NCBI GenBank assembly: GCA_039683515.1
Contig: JBDKRG010000011.1
Coordinates: 62,001-126,000, forward strand
Reading direction: 5' to 3'
Source: JAJFUE01 sp039683515
GTDB lineage: Bacteria; Sumerlaeota; Sumerlaeia; MVZB01
DNA: 64,000 nt
Shown here piece by piece: positions 45,716-53,911 of the stretch (within the stretch, counting starts at the first letter, position 1; each line of letters starts with the position of its first letter). The translations under genes were made by a program, and so were the position numbers. The notes below the pieces were generated by a model that was given only the letters and a program-made list of their open reading frames with translations, did no database searches and was not told the origin of the DNA.

Positions 45716-47363
45716 GGGCCTTGCTCCGGGGGGCGGCTTGTTTGCCGTCGCACGATTTTCCGTCGCGCCGGGACTGTTCGTACTGGCGGATCTTGCCGGC
45801 GGCCAGCACGCACGGCCGCCGCACGATGATCAGCGCCGGCTTGTCGGCGGCGAGGCAGTCGCGAAGCGCTTCTTCCAGGCGGCCGGGCTCCTTGAGCGGG
45901 TCGATCGTGATGACGGTCTCGAGCCCGATCCCGCGCGCCACCGCTTCGTAATCGACCTGGTGCGCCGGCTCGTGCGCGAGCGAGCGGCCGGTGCCGGGGT
46001 GCTCCTGGAGGCCGGTCATGGCGGTCGTGCCGTTGTCGAGCAGGATCACCACGTGGCCGGTCGCGGGCGGGTTGTAGACCATCTCGACCAGGCCGGTGAG
46101 GCCGCTGTGGATGAACGTCGAGTCGCCGATGACGCTCACGACGCGGCGGGCCTCGTCGGGCGGCAGGACGTGGCGCAGGCCGAGGCCCACGCCGATCGAG
46201 GCCCCCATGCACACGCACGTGTCCATCGCCTCGAGCGGCGGCAGGACGCTCAGCGTGTAGCAGCCGATGTCGCCCGAGACGATGCAGCCAAGTTTCTTGA
46301 GCGCCTCGAAGCTGGAGCGGTGCGGGCAGCCCTGGCACAGCTGGGGGGGCTTGCCCGGCGGCGTCGCCGCGTCCGGCGTCTGGTCGCCGGTCAGGATCTT
46401 GCGGACGCGGACGACGTCGAGCTCGCCGAAGCGGAACCGCGACGGCTTGTCTTCGATTTTAATCCCGGCGGCGCGGATCGCATCGGCCAGGTACGGGTCG
46501 CCTTCCTCGATGACGACGCAGCGCTCGAACCGCCCGGCGAAGGAGCGGATGAGGCCCATCGGGAGCGGGTACGTCAGGCCGATCTTGAGGATCGCGGCGC
46601 CCGGGGCGGCTTCCATCGCGTGCATCGTCGCCACGCCCGAGCAGACGATGCCGAGCGTGTCGCTGGTCCCCTCGAACACCATGTTGAGCATGGAGGTTTC
46701 GTTCCAGCGCGCGATCTCGTCGAGCCGGGCGCGGAGCCGGTGGTGCGCGGGGCGCGCGTGGGCCGGGATCATCACGCGGCCCTTGGTATCACGCTCGTAA
46801 TGTGGAGTCGGGGGAGAAATCTTGCTTGAGGAAGGTCGGACGAGAGTCTTGCTGTGACAGACGCGGGTCGTGAGCCGGAGAAGGATTGGGCTGCGCCATC
46901 GTTCGCTCAGTTCGAACGCGCGCAGCGTATACTCGTAAGCTTCCTGCGAGTCCGACGGCTCGAGCATCGGCACGCCGGCGGCGACCGCGTAGTGGCGGTT
47001 GTCCTGCTCGTTCTGGCTGGAGGCCATGCCGGGGTCGTCGGCCGAGACGATCACCAGCCCGCCCGCGACGCCCGTGTAGGCGACCGTGAACAGCGGGTCG
47101 GCGGCGACGTTCAGGCCGACGTGCTTCATCGTGACGAGCGCGCGCGCCCCGCCATAGGCGCCGCCGATGGCGACCTCCAGGGCGACCTTTTCGTTGGGCG
47201 CCCACTGGGCGCGCCCGCCCAGCCGGGAAAGGCTCTCGAGAATCTCGGTCGAAGGCGTGCCGGGGTAGCCGGTCGCCAGCGTGACGCCGCAATCGCGCGC
47301 GGCCAGCGCGATCGCCTCGTTGCCGCTCAAAAGAAGCCGGTCGGTTTTGGTCAAATCGGTCAT
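45708..47363 (-). CDS. iorA: Indolepyruvate oxidoreductase, alpha subunit, without the C-terminal ferredoxin domain
   Basis: The 551-residue TPP enzyme has LLSGNEAIALAARDCG and ATGYPGTPSTEI at the N-terminus. NEKVALEVAIGGAYGGARAL and DDPGMASSQNEQDNRHYA follow, then the TPP domain with LCQGCPHRSSF, SGDIGCYTL, VIGDSTFIHSGLTGL and LLDNGTTAMTGLQEHPG. It ends soon after ALIIVRRPCVLAAGK. Typical IorA continues with a two-cluster ferredoxin-like domain (about 60-80 residues, CxxCxxC motifs); here no such motif follows, because iorB starts at once. Electron transfer must use other clusters or a separate ferredoxin. ATG chosen after a GTG; a TTGACA-N17-TAGCAT promoter lies 43 nt upstream. Confidence 0.93.
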   Translation of the reverse strand: MTDLTKTDRLLLSGNEAIALAARDCGVTLATGYPGTPSTEILESLSRLGGRAQWAPNEKVALEVAIGGAYGGARALVTMKHVGLNVAADPLFTVAYTGVAGGLVIVSADDPGMASSQNEQDNRHYAVAAGVPMLEPSDSQEAYEYTLRAFELSERWRSPILLRLTTRVCHSKTLVRPSSSKISPPTPHYERDTKGRVMIPAHARPAHHRLRARLDEIARWNETSMLNMVFEGTSDTLGIVCSGVATMHAMEAAPGAAILKIGLTYPLPMGLIRSFAGRFERCVVIEEGDPYLADAIRAAGIKIEDKPSRFRFGELDVVRVRKILTGDQTPDAATPPGKPPQLCQGCPHRSSFEALKKLGCIVSGDIGCYTLSVLPPLEAMDTCVCMGASIGVGLGLRHVLPPDEARRVVSVIGDSTFIHSGLTGLVEMVYNPPATGHVVILLDNGTTAMTGLQEHPGTGRSLAHEPAHQVDYEAVARGIGLETVITIDPLKEPGRLEEALRDCLAADKPALIIVRRPCVLAAGKIRQYEQSRRDGKSCDGKQAAPRSKAHA

Positions 47364-47405
47364 CACTTACACCACTCAGACGGAAATCGCATCCGCACCC
47401 GCTTG

Positions 47406-47434
47406 ATGCTATCGATTTAAGACTCAAATGTCAA
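47406..47434 (-). promoter_or_regulatory. Predicted promoter of iorA-iorB-paaK
   Basis: On the minus strand a perfect TTGACA is followed, after 17 bp, by TAGCAT. Transcription would start near 47399, giving a 36-nt leader. Confidence 0.7.
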
Positions 47435-47467
47435 AGTGAGCTTCAGGTTTCAGGCGGGCGGTTCCGA

Positions 47468-48436
47468 TCATTTCCCGCGGGTGGCGATGAACCCGTAGAG
47501 CCTCGGCAGCGGCGCCAGGTCGTGCTCGGGATGGGGGTCGTGCGGGTAATCCCAGTGGTAAAGATCCTCGAACCCCGCTTCGGCCAGCCATGCCTTCAGC
47601 TGCTTGATTTCGAGCCCCGGCCGGCGGTCGGCCATCGCCACCCGGAACCGCTCGTTGGCGTGCGGCTGGAAATCGACGATCAGCATGCGGCCGCCCGGCT
47701 TGAGCGCCGCGCGGACCTGCTTGAGCACCTCGAGGATATTGTCGACGTGATGCAACAGAATCAGCGACAGGACCAGGTCGACCTCGCCGCGCTTGAGCGG
47801 GAGCGACTCGATCGCGCCGCGGCGCAGCTCGACGTTCTTGATCCCCGCTTCGTCGATCCGCCGCCGGGCGACGTCGAGCATCTGCTGGCTCATGTCGACG
47901 GCGATGACACGCTTGAAATGCGCGCCGAGAAGGGGAAGAAGGTAGCCGGTGCCGGCGCCGAGGTCGGCCACGTCGAGGTTGCGCGGCAGGAGCCGCACAA
48001 GCGCCTCGAGGTGGAACGTCGGGCCGAACGCATGCTCGCGCAGGGCGTCCCAGCGCGCGCCGAGCTTGTCGAAAAACTCCTCGCCCACGGCCGACTGCCG
48101 CATGGCGAGCGTCCGCTCGAGCCGCTTGCGGTCGACCTCGGGCAGCTCGTTCTCGCGAAGCAATTTATTGAGGGAATCGCGCAGGTCGGTGTCGCCCTCA
48201 CCCAGGTCGGCCTCGACGCTGGCCCGGTAAAACGTCGCCGCGCCGATCGGCCGGTCGGCCACGAGGCCCTGGTCTTTGAGCGCCTTCAAATGGCGACTGA
48301 TGGAAGACTGCGGCATCTCGAGGATGCGCACGAGCTCGCCGACCGAGAGTTCCTCGTGGCTCAAGAGGTGAAGCAGCCGAAGCCGCGCCGGGTCGCCGAC
48401 GGCCTTGAACATGGAGCTGAGTGCGCCTAAATCCAT
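47468..48436 (-). CDS. ArsR-type regulator fused to a SAM-dependent methyltransferase
   Basis: The 322-residue protein has an N-terminal winged-helix ArsR domain (residues 1-85: MFKAVGDPARLRLLHLLSHEELSVGELVRILEMPQSSISRHLKAL). A linker and a class I methyltransferase follow (about residues 125-315: LDVADLGAGTGYLLPLLGAHF, VIAVDMSQQMLDVARRRI, LVLSLILLHHVDNILEVL, LKPGGRMLIVDFQPH). The fusion is a known architecture whose substrate is usually unknown; some are linked to metabolite or metal sensing. The ATG follows AGGTGG. An upstream palindrome overlapping the -10 suggests autoregulation. It is transcribed in the same direction as iorA but is separated from it by its own 3' end and the ior promoter. 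Confidence 0.9.
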   Translation of the reverse strand: MDLGALSSMFKAVGDPARLRLLHLLSHEELSVGELVRILEMPQSSISRHLKALKDQGLVADRPIGAATFYRASVEADLGEGDTDLRDSLNKLLRENELPEVDRKRLERTLAMRQSAVGEEFFDKLGARWDALREHAFGPTFHLEALVRLLPRNLDVADLGAGTGYLLPLLGAHFKRVIAVDMSQQMLDVARRRIDEAGIKNVELRRGAIESLPLKRGEVDLVLSLILLHHVDNILEVLKQVRAALKPGGRMLIVDFQPHANERFRVAMADRRPGLEIKQLKAWLAEAGFEDLYHWDYPHDPHPEHDLAPLPRLYGFIATRGK

Positions 48437-48443
48437 TATCCAC

Positions 48444-48463
48444 CTATCCGGATTTAAGGATAG
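48444..48463. promoter_or_regulatory. Candidate operator of the ArsR-methyltransferase gene
   Basis: CTATCC-N8-GGATAG is a perfect dyad that overlaps the predicted -10 box, just before the ribosome site. This is where an ArsR-type repressor would bind. Confidence 0.5.
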
Positions 48464-48486
48464 TAGGGCAACCAAGAGGTTGTCAA
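48460..48486 (-). promoter_or_regulatory. Predicted promoter of the ArsR-methyltransferase gene (short spacer)
   Basis: On the minus strand, TTGACA and TACTAT are separated by 15 bp, shorter than optimal. The dyad operator overlaps its -10. Confidence 0.45.
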
Positions 48487-48536
48487 GAAGGGACCCAAGG
48501 GACGAAAAGGACGCAAAGGACCCATAGGGCTCAACC

Positions 48537-48576
48537 CTAAAAACTGAAGGGCCGGCCCATTTTTGTTGGACCGGCC
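48537..48576 (-). terminator. Rho-independent terminator of rnpB
   Basis: GGCCGGTCC and GGGCCGGCC form a 9-bp stem (one G-U pair) with a 9-nt loop, followed on the minus strand by CTTCAGTTTTTAG. It ends the RNase P transcript. Confidence 0.8.
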
Positions 48577-48585
48577 CATGAGTGA

Positions 48586-48962
<377 letters not shown>

Positions 48963-48969
48963 CATAGTA

Positions 48970-49000
48970 ATGATGAATGATGAATGATGAAAGATGAAAT
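48970..49000. repeat. ATGAATG-type tandem repeat, upstream of rnpB
   Basis: ATGATGAATGATGAATGATG-type units, then AAAGATGAAA, lie just upstream of the RNase P RNA start. They would be in its promoter region. Confidence 0.85.
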
Positions 49001-49102
49001 CTTGGCCATTTCACGGGGAGCTTGCCCCCGCGCCCGGGTTGTAGTAACAAAAAGGCAGGTCATCGCGCTTACGAATCGTTAATCACAGGCTGAGGAACAA
49101 CC

Positions 49103-49924
49103 ATGGTGCATGTTCTGGCGTTAACGCCGCTTGTTTTGATGGCGATCTGGTTTCTTCTCTACAGGCGGTTTGGAGCCCCGCTATGGATCAGGGTGTATTT
49201 GTATACGGTCGTGCTTCTCATGTTCATTCCCTTCTTAATTCAGCACGGCCCCAAAGGAATGCTGTTTTTTGCGGTCGTGTTCTTGGGTCTTTTCATGTTT
49301 CTGGTTTCGCGCAAGCTGGCGAGCATGAGAATGCCCCTGGAATCCAACCTGCGCGCGGTCGAGGAAATCCAGTGGCCTGATTACGCGCGGGAGCGCGCCA
49401 TTTCGTTTGCGAACCAGGTGCGCGACTGCGGGCTGTTCACCGATATTTACCATTGCACCCGGCAGACCAAGGTCGGCAAGAAAACCATCACCGAGATCAG
49501 CATCGCCGCCATGAACCGCGAGGGGAACGCCTGGATCCGGTTCAGCACGAATGACAACGGCGAGAAAAGATTCGTCTACGTCGTCCACTCCGTGGCGCAG
49601 GACGGAAAAGATTTGGCGACCAGCAACAGAATGCTCAACGGCAATATGTTCGCGGACCCGATGTTCAGGTCGGTTCGCATCCCGGAAACCGGCTCGATCG
49701 CGCCATACATGGAAAAGCATCTGGAGCTGTGCCGCAAAAACGGCCCGATTCGCGCCTTCGACGAGGACGTCGTCACCGTGATGAAAAAGCTGTCCAGGGT
49801 GTGGACCGACCGCATGCTGGACGCGGGCAATCTGGAGCTGACGTCCGGCGGGCTGGAAGTTCGAATCGCCAGCCAGGCCCTGCTCCGGGTCGCCCTCCGC
49901 TCGCTGAAGGGCCTGTTTGTTTAA
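49103..49924 (+). CDS. Membrane-anchored protein of unknown function
   Basis: The 273-residue protein has three N-terminal hydrophobic segments (LALTPLVLMAIWFLLY, VYLYTVVLLMFIPFLI, GMLFFAVVFLGLFMFLV). They are followed by about 195 soluble residues with a mixed alpha/beta pattern (AISFANQVRDCGLFTDIYHCTRQTKVGKKTITEISIAAM, RFVYVVHSVAQDGKDLATSNRML, LRVALRSLKGLFV). I recognise no family. GAGGAA precedes the ATG. It is convergent with the following unknown gene and divergent from rnpB. Confidence 0.72.
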   Translation: MVHVLALTPLVLMAIWFLLYRRFGAPLWIRVYLYTVVLLMFIPFLIQHGPKGMLFFAVVFLGLFMFLVSRKLASMRMPLESNLRAVEEIQWPDYARERAISFANQVRDCGLFTDIYHCTRQTKVGKKTITEISIAAMNREGNAWIRFSTNDNGEKRFVYVVHSVAQDGKDLATSNRMLNGNMFADPMFRSVRIPETGSIAPYMEKHLELCRKNGPIRAFDEDVVTVMKKLSRVWTDRMLDAGNLELTSGGLEVRIASQALLRVALRSLKGLFV

Positions 49925-49954
49925 ACCCAAAGTTTGCTTATAAAGCCGGCCGCC

Positions 49955-50668
49955 TTACGCGAAGAAATCCGGGTCGTTCAGAAGGGGCAGGCGCTCTTCC
50001 AAGTGCTTTTGCACGGCGTCGATGAAATTCGAAATGTCGCGGCCGGTCCGGACGTGCGTGTCCTCGGCGGGGGTGTTCAGGTCGACTTCGATCTTGGCCG
50101 CGAGGTCGAGCTGGCGCGGGTCGGCCGTCCGCAGCGGCTGGACGCGCAGCCAGCGGTTGACGATCGAGCCGTCGTCGAGCGCAAGCCGCGCGAGAACTCC
50201 CAATTGCACTTCCATCGGGGCCTGGCCCTGCAGCGCGCGCGGCTGGAGGAAATACGCCGCGATCTTGTCGTTGGCGCTCGAGCGCGTGTCGCAGAAAAAC
50301 TGCGTCAGCGAGCCGAGCCGGCAGACGCGCAGGTTGTTGTTCTCGGCCATCCACGCGTGGATCGGCATCAGCATCGTCTTGACGGCCGCGAACAGCTCGT
50401 CCAGCTCGGCGGGGGTCTCGATCATGCGGCGCAGCACGATCTTGGCCGGCGCCAGCTCGAGCGCCCAGTGCCCCCCCTGCCCGATCATCACGAGGCACGG
50501 CATTTCCGGCGGCAGCTGCCCCTCGGCCTGCATGAGCCGGATTTCCTCGAACTGCGTAAACTGGCCGCGGATCTGTTCGCCAAACGCGGCAACGTCCGCC
50601 GGAAACTCGAACTCGCGCGTCGGCCACAGCGCAATGATGAGCGAAATGGGACGATAAGCCTCGTGCAT
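49955..50668 (-). CDS. Hypothetical protein, 237 residues
   Basis: I do not recognise this protein. It is soluble, without signal or membrane segment, and mixed alpha/beta. SLIIALWPTREFEFPADVAAFGEQIRGQF opens it, LVMIGQGGHWALELAPAKIVLRRMIETPAEL follows, and the end is DTHVRTGRDISNFIDAVQKHLEERLPLLNDPDFFA. The pattern (a WPT/EFPxD start, a central strand with ALEL and a C-terminal helix) vaguely recalls TIGR04255-like proteins, not proven. Its 5' leader contains the same two-part hexamer repeat as the M20 gene, suggesting shared transcript or translation control. It is convergent with the preceding membrane protein. Confidence 0.7.
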   Translation of the reverse strand: MHEAYRPISLIIALWPTREFEFPADVAAFGEQIRGQFTQFEEIRLMQAEGQLPPEMPCLVMIGQGGHWALELAPAKIVLRRMIETPAELDELFAAVKTMLMPIHAWMAENNNLRVCRLGSLTQFFCDTRSSANDKIAAYFLQPRALQGQAPMEVQLGVLARLALDDGSIVNRWLRVQPLRTADPRQLDLAAKIEVDLNTPAEDTHVRTGRDISNFIDAVQKHLEERLPLLNDPDFFA

Positions 50669-50696
50669 GACTGTTCTGCCAATCTATTGGTTTTTT

Positions 50697-50728
50697 CGTG
50701 CTCGTGCTCGTGCTCTTAATCGTAATCG
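50697..50728 (-). repeat. Hexamer tandem repeat in a 5' leader (GATTAC then GAGCAC), copy 2
   Basis: Read on the minus strand, GATTAC-type units run into GAGCACGAGCACGAGCACG about 30 nt before the start codon at 50668. The arrangement is the same as at 3878-3915. Confidence 0.88.
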
Positions 50729-50770
50729 AAAAAAATCAAAGAATGCGCTGCCGCCGCCGGCGACGCCGTC

Positions 50771-51529
50771 CTACAGCGCCGGCAGCCGGTTGATCATCGA
50801 CGCCGCGTAGCCGGCGCCGAAGCCGTTGTCGATGTTCACGACGGTGACGTTCGAGGCGCAGGAGTTGAGCATCCCCAGCAGCGCGGCCAGCCCGCCGAAC
50901 GACGCGCCGTAACCGACCGACGTCGGCACCGCGATCACCGGCCGACCGGCCAGCCCGCCGACGACGCTCGGCAGGGCGCCCTCCATGCCGGCGACGACGA
51001 CCAGGACGCGCGCCTGCTGGAGCCGCCCGACCTCGGCCAATAAACGATGGATGCCGGCGACGCCGACGTCGTGGATCGCCTCGGCGCGCGAGCCCTGCGC
51101 GCGGGCGGTCAGCAGCGCCTCCTCGGCGACCGGCAGGTCGGCGGTCCCGGCCGAAATCACCAGGACCAGCCCCTCGCCCCGCCCGGCGTCGGCGAGCTCG
51201 GCCGGGCCGATGATCCGCGCCGCGGGATAATAAACCAGCTCGGGGAAGAGGGCGCGGACGGCTTCGTAGTGCTCCTGGCCGGCGCGGGTGGCCAGCGGCA
51301 GCGCGCCCATGCCCATCAGCGACTTGACGATCCCGGCCACATGCTCGGGGGTTTTGCCCTGGCAGAAAACCACTTCCGCCCCGCCGTGGCGCAGCGCGCG
51401 GTGATGGTCCACCTTGGCGTAACCGAGGTCCTCGAACGGCATCGACGACAGCCGCGCCAGCGCCTCGTCGAGCGTGATCTCGTCGCGTTTGAGCATCGTG
51501 AGCAATTCGATCAGAGCTTCGCGGTTCAT
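50771..51529 (-). CDS. larB: Nickel-pincer cofactor biosynthesis protein LarB
   Basis: The 252-residue protein has the AIR-carboxylase-like (PurE-related) fold of LarB. ALARLSSMPFEDLGYAKVDHHRALRHGGAEVVFCQGKT is the N-terminal region. LVISAGTADLPVAEEA, VGVAGIHRL, VVVAGMEGALPSVVGGL and VAVPTSVGYGASFGGLAALLGMLNSCASNVTVVNIDNGFGAGYAA are family landmarks. LarB carboxylates and hydrolyses nicotinic acid adenine dinucleotide in the first step of the nickel-pincer nucleotide of lactate racemase and relatives. LarC, LarE and a LarA-type racemase are not in this window, so the rest of the pathway must be elsewhere. It is monocistronic. Confidence 0.92.
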   Translation of the reverse strand: MNREALIELLTMLKRDEITLDEALARLSSMPFEDLGYAKVDHHRALRHGGAEVVFCQGKTPEHVAGIVKSLMGMGALPLATRAGQEHYEAVRALFPELVYYPAARIIGPAELADAGRGEGLVLVISAGTADLPVAEEALLTARAQGSRAEAIHDVGVAGIHRLLAEVGRLQQARVLVVVAGMEGALPSVVGGLAGRPVIAVPTSVGYGASFGGLAALLGMLNSCASNVTVVNIDNGFGAGYAASMINRLPAL

Positions 51530-51678
51530 GGCCTGGCCTTCGCTTCCTGGTACGCCGGCACGAGTGCAGGGTGTCTCCTATCCTAAGAGCGCGGGACGCC
51601 GACCGTCAATGGAATCCGGGAACGCCCCGGCCGCTCGAAACCATTGCCTTCGGCCGCGTTTTTTTGCAGGGTAGAGGC

Positions 51679-52536
51679 ATGGGCCTTCACCTGCCATCGA
51701 TCCAGCGCCTCCTGCTCCATTTCTACATCGATAACCTCGTCTTCCGGCACGAAATCGGGATGAACTGGAAGGGCAAGCTGAACCGGAACAGCCCGGTCGT
51801 CCAGGCCCATTTCATCATGCTGATGACGTTCCTGGCGACGGCCGGCGCGGAGGCGGCGTTCGGCCCCGAGGGCGTCATGTACGCCTCCGAATTCGTTCTT
51901 ACGGTCGCGGCGCTGCTCGGGTATTTCATCGCGTTCGCGATCGGCTACAAATCGATCTGGCGCGAGCGCCAGAAAGCCACGCTCGAGCAGATTTGCCTGT
52001 CGCTGCTCTCCGACCATGAATTTTTCGAGGGCAAGTTCTACGGCGGGCTGGCGCCGTTCCTCGAGGCGCGGCGGTATCTCATCCTTCATGCCGCCGTGTT
52101 GTTCGGCGCGACGGCATGGGTCGATGGGGACGCGGTCGCCGCCACGTTCAAACTTGTTTGCGCCACCATGCTGATCGTGCACATGAATTACGGCTGCTCG
52201 ATCGGGCTCCTGGCCGGATTGCGCGCCGCCCAGTCGGGCAACACGTCCATGATCGGCGCGATGGCCGCGGAGCGGGAATACGCGTTTCTGGCCGCCGAGA
52301 TCTTCGCGCTGCTCAAGGCGGTCATCGATTTCGCCAAATTCTTCCTGCCGATCTGCCTGATCCTGATTTTTGCGAGATTCACATGGGGCGCGACGATTTC
52401 GGAAAAAGACCTCTGGATCGTGGCCGTCCCCTTCCTTGTCTTCCCGCTCAGGGCGCACGAGCGCCTGCGCGACCTCGAAGCCGGGCTGAGGGATCGGCTG
52501 ATGAAGAAATTCAAGGCGAAAATGGCGTTCGAGTAA
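51679..52536 (+). CDS. Polytopic membrane protein of unknown function
   Basis: The 285-residue protein (start MGLHLPSIQRLLLHF, after GAGGC; the frame runs 36 codons further upstream without a better start) has about six hydrophobic segments. Examples are VQAHFIMLMTFLATAGAEAAF, FVLTVAALLGYFIAFAIGY, YLILHAAVLFGATAWV and FFLPICLILIFARFTWG. The N-terminal part (YIDNLVFRHEIGMNWKGKLNRNSPVVQ) and the loop RERQKATLEQICLSLLSDHEFFEGKFYGG are polar. No family is recognised. It is convergent with the radical SAM gene, with 9 nt between their ends. Confidence 0.7.
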   Translation: MGLHLPSIQRLLLHFYIDNLVFRHEIGMNWKGKLNRNSPVVQAHFIMLMTFLATAGAEAAFGPEGVMYASEFVLTVAALLGYFIAFAIGYKSIWRERQKATLEQICLSLLSDHEFFEGKFYGGLAPFLEARRYLILHAAVLFGATAWVDGDAVAATFKLVCATMLIVHMNYGCSIGLLAGLRAAQSGNTSMIGAMAAEREYAFLAAEIFALLKAVIDFAKFFLPICLILIFARFTWGATISEKDLWIVAVPFLVFPLRAHERLRDLEAGLRDRLMKKFKAKMAFE

Positions 52537-52545
52537 ACCGAACGG

Positions 52546-53346
52546 TCAGTCGTGGAACACCGAGAGGATCTCGACGCCGGTGCGCTCGCGCAGGATCGCC
52601 TCGGCGCGCTTGGCCTGCTCGGGCGTGATGATCCGGAGCGCGCGGCCGCCCGGGCCGGCGACCGCGGCGTGATTGCCCCGGTTTTCGAGGCGCCACTCGG
52701 TCGGGTACGGCCGGCGCGGCGTGTTGAGCTGGACGCTGTCGGGCTTGATTTTGTTGATCAGCGGAACCCACGCCGCGATCTCGGCAAGGTTCGTCGGCAT
52801 GAACATGACCTGCAGCGCGAGCGTCCCCGCGAACTCTTTCCTGAGCGCGACGATGCCGTTGACGATCCGCTCGACCGTGATGCCGGGCGCGGGGCGGTTG
52901 ACGCGGCGCAGCGTTTTGTCGTCGGGGGCGTCGAGCTTGCACGAAATCAGGTCCAGGCGCATGAGCTGGCGGCGCACGTCGGCCAGGTAAAGCTGCGTGG
53001 CGTTGGTCAGCAGGTGAATCGGCCGGTCGGTGAACTCCCGGATGACGTCGATGATTTCGCCGAGGTTGGTCGCGAGCGTCGGCTCGCCGCTGCCGGAGAT
53101 GCTGACGACATCGACGCCGCCCCACTTGACCGTGGATAAATCGCGCCGGACCTGTTCGGTCGGGACGTAAACGCGGCGCTCGGTCGTGACGGCCTGAATC
53201 CGGCCGAGCTGGCAATAGATACAATCGAACGAGCAGGTCGAGCGCTCGACGATCGGGTCGATGCCGAGCGAGTGGCCGAACCGCCATGACTTCACGGGGC
53301 CGTAAACGCTGCTCGGGCGGGGCGTATCTGTGGAACCGTCGGACAT
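52546..53346 (-). CDS. Radical SAM protein (COG0731-like)
   Basis: The 266-residue protein has the cluster motif CSFDCIYCQLG (Cys38, Cys42, Cys45) and the SAM-binding SISGSGEPTLATNLGEII. The barrel contains ISCKLDAPDDKTLRRVNRPAPG and LQVMFMPTNLAEIAAWVPLINKI. This resembles COG0731 proteins, some of which are annotated as wyosine-like tRNA-modification relatives, but a bacterial role is not established. I start at MSDGSTDTP, after GGAGTGAAGC. The frame further upstream runs through a repeat and is not translated. No partner gene is visible. Confidence 0.85.
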   Translation of the reverse strand: MSDGSTDTPRPSSVYGPVKSWRFGHSLGIDPIVERSTCSFDCIYCQLGRIQAVTTERRVYVPTEQVRRDLSTVKWGGVDVVSISGSGEPTLATNLGEIIDVIREFTDRPIHLLTNATQLYLADVRRQLMRLDLISCKLDAPDDKTLRRVNRPAPGITVERIVNGIVALRKEFAGTLALQVMFMPTNLAEIAAWVPLINKIKPDSVQLNTPRRPYPTEWRLENRGNHAAVAGPGGRALRIITPEQAKRAEAILRERTGVEILSVFHD

Positions 53347-53415
53347 GCTTGCTTCACTCCCAACCGGATTATAGGAAATGCCGGGGAGGAATGCCACGGC
53401 GGAAATGAAAAACAG

Positions 53416-53456
53416 AGATGAGCGATGAGTGATGAATGATGAGAGATGAGAGATAA
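53416..53456. repeat. ATGAATG-type tandem repeat
   Basis: GATGAGCGATGAGTGATGAA-type units with ATGAGAG variants lie upstream of the radical SAM gene. Confidence 0.8.
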
Positions 53457-53603
53457 AAAACGGCCGCCCTCTGATTTTTGTAAAGATTAGTTGGAAATAA
53501 GGCGCATAAGGGTCCCGTAGGGAATACCGCGACGGAGCCATTTGACGCGATAATCATCGCGGCCGGATCGAGCCGGCCCATGATTCTTCAGCGGGAGTTG
53601 AAC

Positions 53604-53771
53604 ATGCTCCAGTCACAAACCCTCAAGTCGAAGAGCTTCTGGACGGGGGCGGCGATGATCGTCACCGGGATCGGCCTGATCATCAGCGGCAGCCCCACCG
53701 AGGGGATCCAGACGATCGCCGGCGGCCTGGTGACGATCTTCGTGCGCGACGCCATCGCCAAGGCAAGCTGA
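53604..53771 (+). CDS. Small membrane protein (55 aa), holin-like in appearance
   Basis: From MLQSQTLKSKSFWTG the protein has 55 residues. One to two hydrophobic segments (GAAMIVTGIGLIISGSPTEG and IQTIAGGLVTIFVRDAIAK) form a hairpin. GGGAG precedes the ATG. The pattern SKxFWxGxxxIxTGxGxI and a terminal xFVRDAI stretch recall small phage-associated membrane proteins (holin-like), but no lysin or phage gene is nearby, so a chromosomal membrane peptide is as likely. It stands alone between a radical SAM gene and a CACGAA repeat region. Confidence 0.6.
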   Translation: MLQSQTLKSKSFWTGAAMIVTGIGLIISGSPTEGIQTIAGGLVTIFVRDAIAKAS

Positions 53772-53774
53772 CAG

Positions 53775-53908
53775 AAATGCAAACACGAAAGGCACGAATG
53801 AAGAGCACGAAAAAAAACGAAAAAGAATCCACTCACACGCATTCCTTTTCGTGAATTTTCGTGAATCAATTCGTGCTTTTCGTGTTTCTCTTTGCTTTTC
53901 GTGTTTGC
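53775..53908. repeat. CACGAA-type repeat region with inverted arms
   Basis: CACGAAAGGCACGAATG and related units (53778-53830) are mirrored by TTTTCGTGAATTTTCGTGAA and TTTTCGTGTTTC (53848-53905). This fills the gap between the small membrane protein and hprK, and can form a hairpin after hprK. Confidence 0.8.
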
Positions 53909-53911
53909 TTT

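Noticed and set aside
45708..45725. Frameshift at the end of iorA hiding a ferredoxin domain
   Set aside because: iorB begins at once in an overlapping frame with normal family sequence. There is no room for a cluster domain, so its absence looks real rather than an error.
53347..53541. Extended N-terminus of the COG0731-like radical SAM protein
   Set aside because: The extension is translated from an ATGAATG-type repeat, and a ribosome site lies before the shorter start.
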